Below are positions 1 through 5,184 of a stretch of DNA of 8,034 nucleotides, one piece after another. Below the pieces are notes generated by a model. That model was not told where the DNA came from. It saw only the letters and a program-made list of their open reading frames with translations, and did no database searches. The translations under genes were made by a program, and so were the position numbers. Each line of letters starts with the position of its first letter. Positions within the stretch are counted from its first letter, which is position 1. The stretch spans positions 1 through 8,034 of the forward strand of contig JASEJH010000060.1 of the NCBI GenBank assembly GCA_030016455.1, read 5' to 3'. The stretch comes from Thermoanaerobacteraceae bacterium (GTDB lineage: Bacteria; Bacillota; Desulfotomaculia; Desulfotomaculales; Ammonificaceae).

Positions 1-3
1 GTC

Positions 4-35
4 AAGTTAAAGGGCGGCTTTCTTTGAAGCCGCCC
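4..35 (-). terminator. Rho-independent terminator after the flagellin gene
   Basis: On the minus strand, 24 nt after the flagellin stop, a perfect 9-bp stem GGGCGGCTT / AAGCCGCCC (arms 27-35 and 12-20) encloses a 6-nt loop. It is followed directly by the T-rich tail TTTAACTT (11-4). The strong GC stem, the position after the last gene of the cluster and the orientation all fit intrinsic termination. The tail is interrupted by AAC, so it is not an ideal T-run. Confidence 0.85.
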
Positions 36-59
36 CCCACTTTGCAGAAGACCGCGAAC

Positions 60-884
60 TTACCGCAGGAGCTGCAGTACCGATTGCGGTGACATATTGG
101 CCTGGGCCAGCATCGCTACGCCTGCCTGTTGCAGGATCTGGGTCTTGGTGAAGTACATCATCTCCTGCGCCATATCCACGTCGCGGATCCGGGATTCGGA
201 CGCCGCCAGGTTCTCCACCGCCACGTTTAGGTTGGCGATCGTGTGCTCTAACCGGTTCTGGATACCACCGAGTTTGGCACGGTTTTCGGATATGGCCGTG
301 ATGGCGTTGTCAATACTCGCAATGGCCTGGTTCGCCAGCGACGAGCTCCCTACGCTGATACCGCTGATCGTAAGCGCCGCAGTAGTGGCCGTGGCGATGG
401 TGACCGCGATCGTCTGGCCGGTGTTGGCACCGATGTGGAAGTTGATCGCCGTGGTCGCCACCGAACCGTCGAGCAGTTTCCGGGTGTTGAACTCCGTGGA
501 CGTGGCGATACGGTCGATCTCGGCCAGAAGGCTGTCAATTTCCTGCTGGATGGCGCTCCGGTCGGCAGAGGTCAGCGTGTCGTTCGCCCCCTGCACCGCC
601 AGCTCCCGGAGGCGCTGCAGGATGCTGTGCGTTTCGTTGAGCGCACCCTCCGCCGTCTGGATGAGCGAGATGCCATCCTGGGCGTTGCGGACCGCCTGGT
701 TCAAACCCCTGATCTGGCCGCGCAGCTTCTCGGAAATCGCCAGCCCCGCCGCGTCGTCACCGGCGCGGTTGATCCTAAGACCCGAGGAGAGCTTTTCCAT
801 TGATTTGGCCAGATTGCTTGAGGTGATTAGCAGGTTCCGCCAGGCATTAAGCGCCTCGATGTTTTGGTTGATCCTCAGACCCAT
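60..884 (-). CDS. hag: Flagellin (filament subunit, Hag/FliC)
   Basis: Structural subunit of the flagellar filament, exported by the flagellar type III system and polymerised under the cap. The protein is 274 aa. The N-terminal D0/D1 region (about residues 1-141) carries NMEKLSSGLRINRAGDDAAG-like sequence, then LQRLRELAVQ at 89-98. The C-terminal D1/D0 region (about 190-274) has SRIRDVDMAQEM (231-242) and ends in SVLQLLR. Between them lies only about 45 residues of Thr/Ala/Ser-rich variable sequence, so there are no D2/D3 outer domains and the filament should be thin and simple, like B. subtilis Hag. It contains no cysteine. The start is ATG at 884, with a strong AAGGAGG 8 nt upstream. It is the last gene of the cluster, preceded by a 176-nt structured leader region and followed by a terminator. 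Translation is probably controlled by CsrA, encoded immediately upstream. Identification is essentially certain; the name hag follows the Gram-positive convention (fliC is equivalent). Confidence 0.97.
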   Translation of the reverse strand: MGLRINQNIEALNAWRNLLITSSNLAKSMEKLSSGLRINRAGDDAAGLAISEKLRGQIRGLNQAVRNAQDGISLIQTAEGALNETHSILQRLRELAVQGANDTLTSADRSAIQQEIDSLLAEIDRIATSTEFNTRKLLDGSVATTAINFHIGANTGQTIAVTIATATTAALTISGISVGSSSLANQAIASIDNAITAISENRAKLGGIQNRLEHTIANLNVAVENLAASESRIRDVDMAQEMMYFTKTQILQQAGVAMLAQANMSPQSVLQLLR

Positions 885-889
885 AGCAT

Positions 890-899
890 CATCCTCCTT
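890..899 (-). promoter_or_regulatory. Flagellin ribosome binding site overlapping a GGA (CsrA BS2-like) site
   Basis: The minus strand reads AAGGAGG (899-893) followed by ATGATGCT and then the ATG at 884. The Shine-Dalgarno is near-perfect, and the same bases give AGGAGGAUG, which fits the ANGGAUG core bound by CsrA. In B. subtilis hag, CsrA site BS2 overlaps the ribosome binding site in the same way. The RBS is seen directly; CsrA binding is inferred. Confidence 0.75.
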
Positions 900-911
900 G
901 ATTTTTTCTTT

Positions 912-933
912 CCCCGCACCTCCGTGCGCGGGG
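912..933 (-). promoter_or_regulatory. Leader hairpin presenting GGA in its loop: candidate CsrA site BS1
   Basis: On the minus strand, positions 933-912 fold as CCCC, a GC bulge, GCAC, loop GGAG, GTGC, GGGG. The loop and closing pairs read CACGGAGGTG, which closely matches the CsrA preference for ANGGA in a hairpin loop with an AC/GU closing stem. It sits about 26 nt upstream of the GGA in the flagellin Shine-Dalgarno, so one CsrA dimer could bridge both sites. A second GC-rich stem lies farther upstream (984-967: GTCGGC, 6-nt loop, GCCGAC). Binding is inferred from motif, structure and the adjacent csrA/fliW genes. Confidence 0.6.
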
Positions 934-1017
934 GAATCACGCCGCCTTCGCCCTTTCCACCGGTCGGTCGGCCGCCCCGCCGACGGAGAGAGCTCAAAGC
1001 GATCCTTTCACCCTCTT

Positions 1018-1044
1018 AAATCGTCCACCCGACCCACATCTTCA
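1018..1044 (-). promoter_or_regulatory. Candidate sigma-28 (SigD) promoter for flagellin
   Basis: In the csrA-flagellin gap the minus strand has TGAA (1044-1041), a 15-nt spacer and GACGATTT (1025-1018). The consensus is TAAA-N15-GCCGATAT. The -10 differs by one base from the GCCGATTT of the much better flgM promoter in this window. The predicted start near 1010 would give a leader of about 125 nt containing the CsrA-type hairpin. A dedicated flagellin promoter is expected, but this match is only moderate. A 6-bp stem (1052-1033, including one G-U pair) overlaps the -35. Confidence 0.4.
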
Positions 1045-1060
1045 TAGGTCTAACGTCCTA

Positions 1061-1297
1061 TTATTTGTAATTATCTTTCCGGGATAAGCCCCTGAGGGCT
1101 GCCACATCCGGCAGCGACGCCGCTGCCCGCAAATTCTCCGCTTCAATGGCCTCGTAAACCTCTTTCCGGTGGACGGGGATTGCCTTGGGCGCTTTGACCC
1201 CGAGCCGCACCTGGTCTTCCTTAATTTCGAGCACCATCACCTCAATATCATGCCCGATGGTTATTACTTCCCCCCGCCGGCGTGTAAGAACGAGCAT
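1061..1297 (-). CDS. csrA: Translational regulator CsrA
   Basis: Small RNA-binding homodimer that blocks translation by binding GGA motifs; in FliW-containing bacteria its main target is flagellin mRNA. Starting at ATG 1297 the protein is 78 aa and begins with the canonical MLVLTRR. The RNA-binding residues L4 and R6 in strand 1 and R44 (in VHRKE) in strand 5 are present, as is N55 in IEAEN, which aligns with the B. subtilis residue implicated in FliW recognition. The C-terminal extension after about residue 60 is typical of the Gram-positive, FliW-regulated type. It lies 23 nt downstream of fliW and just upstream of flagellin. Start choice: the best Shine-Dalgarno (GGGAGG, 1304-1299) is only 1 nt from this ATG, which is abnormally close. 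An in-frame GTG at 1306 would add three residues but has only a poor GGGG upstream. Family conservation favours 1297. Confidence 0.95.
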   Translation of the reverse strand: MLVLTRRRGEVITIGHDIEVMVLEIKEDQVRLGVKAPKAIPVHRKEVYEAIEAENLRAAASLPDVAALRGLSRKDNYK

Positions 1298-1320
1298 ACC
1301 TCCCACCCCAAAACGCGAAA

Positions 1321-1755
1321 TTAACCTGTCACAAATAAAGGTGTGCGGACTCCGTAATCTTCTCCCTCCAAAATCACCTGCCGGCCTAAAGCCGTTTCGG
1401 GATTGATAACCACCGGCGCTTTAAGATTAACGGTGGCCTGCTTGAAGTCTTCCGGAACCGAAACGATCGCCACCACCATCCCCTGCTCCGGCACCTCAAG
1501 CGCAATTGGCGCCAAATCTTCCGGCTGCACCAAGACCCGGTAATCGGGGAAAAAGGTCAGCGGCTCCGCCACTAAAAAAGTCAGGTCCGGGTCGTCCACC
1601 GACTGCAGAAACTTCAGGGGACTACCCTCTTGGAGGTCCACCAAGACAAAGCGGCGTTGCCCTGGAAAACCGGGCAAGCCCTCCGGAAAAGTGATGATCT
1701 GGTCTTCCCGAACCTCTAACACACCGAACCGTTTGGTTTCAACCAGCAACGCCAT
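1321..1755 (-). CDS. fliW: Flagellar assembly factor FliW
   Basis: Cytoplasmic regulator that binds either flagellin or CsrA. Flagellin-free FliW sequesters CsrA allosterically and so permits flagellin translation; unsecreted flagellin titrates FliW and restores repression. The protein is 144 aa, normal for the family. Recognisable blocks are FPEGLPGF (23-30), the [17 protein letters not shown] stretch (49-65) and [12 protein letters not shown] (109-120) with GRQVIL just after. The ATG at 1755 has AAAGGAG upstream, and this ribosome binding site overlaps the TAA stop of the preceding YviE-type gene, suggesting translational coupling. fliW-csrA-flagellin order is the classic arrangement of this circuit. 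Confidence 0.96.
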   Translation of the reverse strand: MALLVETKRFGVLEVREDQIITFPEGLPGFPGQRRFVLVDLQEGSPLKFLQSVDDPDLTFLVAEPLTFFPDYRVLVQPEDLAPIALEVPEQGMVVAIVSVPEDFKQATVNLKAPVVINPETALGRQVILEGEDYGVRTPLFVTG

Positions 1756-1764
1756 CCCTCTCCT

Positions 1765-2328
1765 TTAAACAGCAACATCAATCTTTTCCGGCACCGCTTG
1801 GATTTTGACAAAAGGTTCTTGCTCCAGGTAAACGTGAAGGTACGGCGGGGAAGGTGTTTTCACTGCTTTAACCGTACCCGGAGTAAAATCCACCGTTACC
1901 TTGCCGGGGACCGCGTTGACCCGCAGCGGTTCTTCAATAAATTCTACCGCCGGTCGGGTGCGTGGCAAAAGCGCAAGCGCCACTTCGAACTTTTCTTCCG
2001 GTAAAGCCAGATCGGCAACCGTCGCCCCCTCTTCGATCGAGGCCAAAAAGTCCCCTTCTCTCGCCCGGCGGGTAATTCCCTCGAGTGCCGCCCGCCGGCC
2101 GGCCCCGGCACACTCATTCGCAAGGACTGAAGGAGGCTTCAAACCTTTTTCGATAAAGCACTGGGTCTGATCGATCCGGACGGAAACCCCGCCGCCAGAA
2201 ATCTGAAGGCGCGGCAACTCCCGGCTGAGTTTCAAAACCGGACGGGTACTTTCCTGCCTGATCACCGGCCGGTTCTGAGCAATACCAATAACCCCTCTCT
2301 GTTGTTCGACTGTTACACGCACCGGCAC
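1765..2328 (-). CDS. yviE: DUF6470 family protein, YviE-like, function unknown
   Basis: Conserved protein found between flgL and fliW, as yviE is in B. subtilis. It has no established biochemical role. The product is 187 aa with no signal peptide or membrane segment. Family hallmarks are SVRIDQTQCF (about 49-58), GITRRAREGD (84-93) and ASIEEGATVADLA (96-108). A Pro/Val-rich C-terminal half follows, with short repeated strand-like phrases (VTVDFTPGTV, YLHVYLEQEPFVKIQ), suggesting mostly beta structure. It has two cysteines, so it is unlikely to be an exported axial component. The start is GTG. GTG at 2328 directly abuts the AGGTGA ribosome binding site (spacing 0), whereas GTG at 2322 (codon 3) lies 6 nt from it and may be the real start. 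Its 3' end forms the fliW ribosome binding site. Position suggests a role in filament assembly or its control, which is inference. Confidence 0.85.
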   Translation of the reverse strand: MPVRVTVEQQRGVIGIAQNRPVIRQESTRPVLKLSRELPRLQISGGGVSVRIDQTQCFIEKGLKPPSVLANECAGAGRRAALEGITRRAREGDFLASIEEGATVADLALPEEKFEVALALLPRTRPAVEFIEEPLRVNAVPGKVTVDFTPGTVKAVKTPSPPYLHVYLEQEPFVKIQAVPEKIDVAV

Positions 2329-2331
2329 TCA

Positions 2332-2345
2332 CCTAACGCCTAACG
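2332..2345. repeat. 7-bp tandem duplication at the flgL stop
   Basis: On the plus strand CCTAACG occurs twice back to back (2332-2338 and 2339-2345). On the coding strand this is CGTTAGG twice: the first copy holds the flgL TAG stop, the second forms the start of the TTAGGTGA ribosome binding site of the next gene. It looks like a small slippage duplication separating the two signals. Confidence 0.6.
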
Positions 2346-3227
2346 CAGAAAATCCACCAGCGAAGGCTGAACTATCCGGGCTCCCACCGCTAAAGCGGCG
2401 CGGTAAACGTTTTCCTGGCTCTTGAGGTCCATCAGCGCCCGGGCCATATCCGTATCCTCGACCTGAGCAAGAAGATTTTGGAGGTCAACATCCGTGGTCT
2501 CCATCCGGCTTTTGGCCATTTCGAGGCGGTTTATCCGGGCACCGACCTCTGCAAGAACGGCCAGAATATTATCGATGTTTTGGTCAATTTCACCGATGCG
2601 GTTATTAGAAATGCTCGCCGCATCGCCGTTTTGCAGGTTGATGATTAGATCGTCCAGAACCTGAAAAACCTTCGGCAGTGTAGCACTGTCAAACACCGCC
2701 TGCCCGTCAATATTCACCGAAATAGTAACCCCGGGAGCGATTTCGTATTCCAAAATGTCACTGGTCCCGTTCCAGGTTCCCGTACCCGGATCATAGGGCG
2801 GAGTCAACGTTTTGGTCCCGGCAAAGATGTACCTGCCTGCATAACTGGTGTTCGCCACGTCACCCAGGTGGTTTTTCAACTGCGCAACCTCCTTGGCAAG
2901 GGCCTCTAAAGACTCGGCAGAAAGCGTCTGGTTGGAGCCAGCCACAGCGATTTCCCGGATCCGCTGCAGGGTACCCACCGCTTCCCGGAGGGCGGCATCT
3001 GTCGTACTGAGCCAGGCGATGGCATCATCCATATTCTGCTTATACTGCACATTCCCCCCAAGCTGCGCCCTCAGACGCAGCGCACTTACCACCCCGCCCG
3101 GATCGTCCGAAGGTCGGTTGATCCGTCTCCCTGAAGAAAGCTCCTCCTGCCGCTTGGCCATCTGGGTCAACCGGTCCTCCAGGTCGCGGACAACCGTATT
3201 GATAAGCATCGCTGTTGTAACCCGCAT
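2340..3227 (-). CDS. flgL: Flagellar hook-associated protein 3 (FlgL, hook-filament junction)
   Basis: Second hook-filament junction protein, which joins FlgK to flagellin and is exported with help from FlgN. From ATG 3227 it has 295 aa, close to B. subtilis FlgL (about 298). The N-terminus MRVTTAMLIN is characteristic, followed by the flagellin-like ELSSGRRINRPSDDPGG (29-45) and LQRIREIAVAG (87-97), and YIFAGT (133-138). The C-terminal coiled region includes EVGARINRLEMA (227-238), VEDTDMARALM (256-266) and the VDFLR end. No cysteine is present. Start choice: an in-frame ATG at 3242 would add five residues (MRDGT), but AAGGA is then directly against it. For 3227, GAGGG lies at normal distance and the family N-terminus fits. 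The gene is separated from flgK by an unusual repeat-filled gap. Confidence 0.95.
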   Translation of the reverse strand: MRVTTAMLINTVVRDLEDRLTQMAKRQEELSSGRRINRPSDDPGGVVSALRLRAQLGGNVQYKQNMDDAIAWLSTTDAALREAVGTLQRIREIAVAGSNQTLSAESLEALAKEVAQLKNHLGDVANTSYAGRYIFAGTKTLTPPYDPGTGTWNGTSDILEYEIAPGVTISVNIDGQAVFDSATLPKVFQVLDDLIINLQNGDAASISNNRIGEIDQNIDNILAVLAEVGARINRLEMAKSRMETTDVDLQNLLAQVEDTDMARALMDLKSQENVYRAALAVGARIVQPSLVDFLR

Positions 3228-3244
3228 CGTGCCATCCCTCATTC

Positions 3245-3265
3245 CTTAGAATCCAGAAGTCAGAA
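3245..3265. repeat. Heptamer array A (three degenerate 7-bp units)
   Basis: On the coding strand the units read TTCTGAC, TTCTGGA, TTCTAAG (3265-3245), a period-7 run just upstream of flgL. Units share TTCT and differ in the last three bases. The array ends at the AAGG that precedes flgL. It is one of three structured pieces in the flgK-flgL gap. Confidence 0.55.
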
Positions 3266-3277
3266 TTTCTTAAAGTT

Positions 3278-3300
3278 AGGAATTCGCACCGCGAATTCCT
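3278..3300. repeat. Perfect inverted repeat in the flgK-flgL gap
   Basis: Arms AGGAATTCGC (3278-3287) and GCGAATTCCT (3291-3300) are exact reverse complements of 10 bp around the 3-nt spacer ACC. As RNA it would form a tight hairpin. The sequence after it on the coding strand (AACTTTAAG) has no proper T-run, so it is not a standard terminator. It is flanked by heptamer arrays on both sides, which suggests a small repeat element rather than a simple gene-control hairpin. Confidence 0.8.
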
Positions 3301-3306
3301 ACAAAA

Positions 3307-3334
3307 GACTGACTACTGACGACCGACGACTGAC
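3307..3334. repeat. Heptamer array B (four 7-bp units)
   Basis: On the plus strand the units are GACTGAC, TACTGAC, GACCGAC, GACTGAC (3307-3334), followed by a partial TAC. All share the form NACYGAC at exact 7-bp period. The array begins 8 nt after the flgK stop on the coding strand. It resembles the short tandemly repeated heptanucleotide (STRR) type of intergenic sequence known from cyanobacteria and other bacteria. Confidence 0.75.
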
Positions 3335-3342
3335 TACCAAAA

Positions 3343-4764
3343 TCACCGTCCTACCAGCCCCATCCGGTTAATGATTATATCCAGTTGCTCGTCGAGCGTG
3401 GTCAAAACCCGCGCCGCCGCCTGATAGGCATGGGTAAACTTAACGATATTGGCCATTTCCTCGTCGAGCGACACCCCCATCACCGCCTGGCGCCTGTTCT
3501 CGAGTTGGCTTACCAGCAAACCAACGTTCTCCGACAAACGTTCTGCCTGCTCGGTGTTAATCCCCGTGGTGGCGACCAGACTCCGGTAGTAATCACCAAA
3601 AGTCCCGCTCGGCGAAGACGGCGGCATTGTAAAGGCGTCTCTCAATTGGGCAAGCCTCAAGGCGTTCGCGCCGTCACCCGGGAGCTTGGCCGCGTCGCTC
3701 GCAGCCGCGATGGTATTGAGGTCACTCAGAATACCCGCCGCCACCGCCATATCAGCGGCACCCGTCCCGGAAAAGAAATCGTTCCCCGTACTTCCGTCAA
3801 GGCCGTAGCCCGACTGGTGGACGGCGTTAACCTGGCTGATAAGCGTGGCGGCGAGCTCATCCACCTGGCTCAAGATGTTTGCCACGCCCTCATCCCTGGC
3901 CCAGATCATTCCCGCCAGGCTGCCGCTGGTAAAGGCGACCGGCGTGCCGTCGCTTTCCCACTGAACAGCGTAGAAATTGTTGTTCAGCGGGTCCGCTACC
4001 ACCTGGAAGCGGTCAACCGTAATCCCCTGAACCAGATTGCGCCCGCCAACGGCCACCGTTACCGTGCCGTCGGCCTGTTCGCTAATGGTTATATCCACCA
4101 TCTTCGCCAGCCTGTCCAAAAGAAGGTCGCGCCGGTCGTACAGGTCGTTAGGACTATCGCCCACCGCCACCGAATGGATGATTTGCTGGTTTAAATCGGC
4201 CAACTGCTGGGCGATGGTGTTTATCTGCTCGACGGTGACCTCCACGTTAAAGTTCAAATCTTCCTGGAGCTGCTGTAACTGGCCGTAAAGATGCTGGATG
4301 GTTTCGGCTAAGGTGATCCCGCGCTGGCGCACCTCCGAGCGAACAGCAAGGCTTTCCGGGGTTTTGCTCAATTCCTGCCACGCGTTCCAGAAAGCCGTTA
4401 GCACATTGTTAAGCCCGTTATCGCCCGGCTCGTTGAAAATAACCTCTACCTTCTGGAGGCTGTCCCGCCTGACTTCCCAGTAACCGAGCTTGCTGGAATT
4501 GTTTCGCACCTGAAGATCGAGGAACTGGTCCCGTACCCGTTCAATACCAACAATATCGACCCCCGTCCCGAGTTGCCCCGGCAACTCGGGACGGCAGAGG
4601 GACGGAACGGTATAGGGATCCCGGCTCGATGCCAGCTCCACCTTTTGCCGGCTGAAACCAGGGGTGTTGGCGTTGGCGATGTTGTGTCCGGCGGTTTCCA
4701 TCGCCTTCCGCTGCGCCATGAGCGCCCTTAAAGCCGTTTCAATTCCCAAAAAGGTACTGATCAT
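3343..4764 (-). CDS. flgK: Flagellar hook-associated protein 1 (FlgK)
   Basis: First hook-filament junction protein, added to the distal hook after length control switches export specificity; FlgN is its chaperone. The product is 473 aa, in the usual range for Firmicutes. The N-terminus has STFLGIETALRALMAQ and NIANANTPGFSRQ (28-40), the rod/hook/HAP D0 signature. This is followed by GQLGTGVDIVGIERVRDQFLD (63-83), GYWEVR, and FNEPGDNGLNNVLTAFWNAW (about 114-133). The C-terminus holds the matching D0 helix, EEMANIVKFTHAYQAAARVL and DIIINRMGL. ATG at 4764 is preceded by AAGGGTGA with a 6-nt spacer; that ribosome binding site overlaps the stop of the upstream small gene, so coupling is likely. 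Oddities: codons 58-67 lie on a perfect 12-bp-arm inverted repeat, and residue 57 is cysteine, which is rare in axial proteins. Confidence 0.97.
   Translation of the reverse strand: MISTFLGIETALRALMAQRKAMETAGHNIANANTPGFSRQKVELASSRDPYTVPSLCRPELPGQLGTGVDIVGIERVRDQFLDLQVRNNSSKLGYWEVRRDSLQKVEVIFNEPGDNGLNNVLTAFWNAWQELSKTPESLAVRSEVRQRGITLAETIQHLYGQLQQLQEDLNFNVEVTVEQINTIAQQLADLNQQIIHSVAVGDSPNDLYDRRDLLLDRLAKMVDITISEQADGTVTVAVGGRNLVQGITVDRFQVVADPLNNNFYAVQWESDGTPVAFTSGSLAGMIWARDEGVANILSQVDELAATLISQVNAVHQSGYGLDGSTGNDFFSGTGAADMAVAAGILSDLNTIAAASDAAKLPGDGANALRLAQLRDAFTMPPSSPSGTFGDYYRSLVATTGINTEQAERLSENVGLLVSQLENRRQAVMGVSLDEEMANIVKFTHAYQAAARVLTTLDEQLDIIINRMGLVGR
4565..4592. repeat. Perfect 12-bp-arm inverted repeat inside flgK
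   Basis: Arms GTCCCGAGTTGC (4565-4576) and GCAACTCGGGAC (4581-4592) are exact reverse complements around the 4-nt spacer CCCG. On the coding strand it encodes R58 to T67 (RPELPGQLGT). In mRNA it would make a very stable hairpin about 170 nt into the gene. Such perfect symmetry is unexpected in codons under protein selection. It may be chance, an RNA structure, or a palindromic repeat accommodated in frame. Confidence 0.85.
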
Positions 4765-4776
4765 CCACGCTCACCC

Positions 4777-5142
4777 TTAAACGCTTTTATCCAAAAGACC
4801 CTCCTGCTCGAGGTCGAGTTGGAGTTGGCGCCGGACCTCGGCAAGTTCCGCCGGCGAGATTTCCTCCTCGCGCTCTTCCGCCTCTTCAGGAAGATAACGG
4901 TAAATCCGCCACCGGTCGTGAGCCCGCTCCGTCCGGAAACGAAACGGGTGGTTGACAAGTGCCGCGGCGGCGTTGAGCTGTTCCACCAAACGGACCAGCC
5001 GCTCCCCTTCCGGAATGTTGCGCCCCAGTTCCGGCACGGTTTCGGTACGCACCTGATGCTCGGTGCGCAGCATCCCTTCCCGCCGCACCTGGTCAAGTTC
5101 GAACATCACCTGCGACTGCAACCCGCCTGCGCCAATCTTCAT
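4777..5142 (-). CDS. Small acidic protein between FlgN and FlgK, possibly FlaG-like
   Basis: Not recognised as a named family. The product is 121 aa, very rich in Glu, Arg and Leu, with no cysteine, signal peptide or membrane segment. The middle, ERLVRLVEQLNAAAALVN (about 47-64), is a predicted amphipathic helix. It is followed by PFRFRTERAHDRWRIYRYL (66-84), a strand-turn-strand pattern; the tail is an acidic helix. The layout (loose N-terminus, V..LN helix, aromatic beta pair) recalls FlaG, where V..LN is followed by L.FE..... YYV, but the similarity is weak. ATG at 5142 has AAAGGCGGTG upstream at about 8 nt. The gene is in the operon, 42 nt after flgN, and its stop overlaps the flgK ribosome binding site. 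B. subtilis lacks a gene at this position. A second frame in the same interval (4761-5096) is a shadow. A real gene is very likely; the function is open. Confidence 0.8.
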   Translation of the reverse strand: MKIGAGGLQSQVMFELDQVRREGMLRTEHQVRTETVPELGRNIPEGERLVRLVEQLNAAAALVNHPFRFRTERAHDRWRIYRYLPEEAEEREEEISPAELAEVRRQLQLDLEQEGLLDKSV

Positions 5143-5184
5143 CTGACAGCCACCGCCTTTTACCGCCCCGGCATTAACCCCCGG

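Noticed and set aside
97..1047. Long plus-strand open frame (316 codons) antisense to flagellin
   Set aside because: It is a GC-driven shadow of the flagellin gene; the translation is low-complexity Ser/Arg/Ala with no family features, and it runs on through the leader.
2011..2017. GCCGATCT-like sequence on the minus strand inside the DUF6470 gene as a possible internal promoter
   Set aside because: No matching -35 is found at 14-16 nt, so it is below the standard set by the flgM promoter.
3278..3300. The flgK-flgL palindrome as an intrinsic terminator
   Set aside because: The stem is good but the sequence after it on the coding strand lacks a T-run, and terminating between flgK and flgL would be unexpected.
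3245..3334. CRISPR array
   Set aside because: Units are 7 bp and contiguous, without 24-40-bp repeats separated by unique spacers, and no cas genes are present.
3385..4194. Plus-strand open frame of 269 codons antisense to flgK
   Set aside because: It lies wholly within flgK, has no recognisable motif, and its composition mirrors the reverse complement of flgK codons.
4553..4560. GTCGATAT on the minus strand, resembling a sigma-28 -10 inside flgK
   Set aside because: No TAAA-like -35 lies about 15 nt upstream (GGGG instead), and the bases simply encode V-D-I of flgK.
4761..5096. Second minus-strand frame overlapping the small gene between flgN and flgK
   Set aside because: The Arg/Ser/Gly-rich translation is typical of an out-of-frame shadow; the frame at 4777-5142 has a ribosome binding site, balanced composition and neat junctions with its neighbours.
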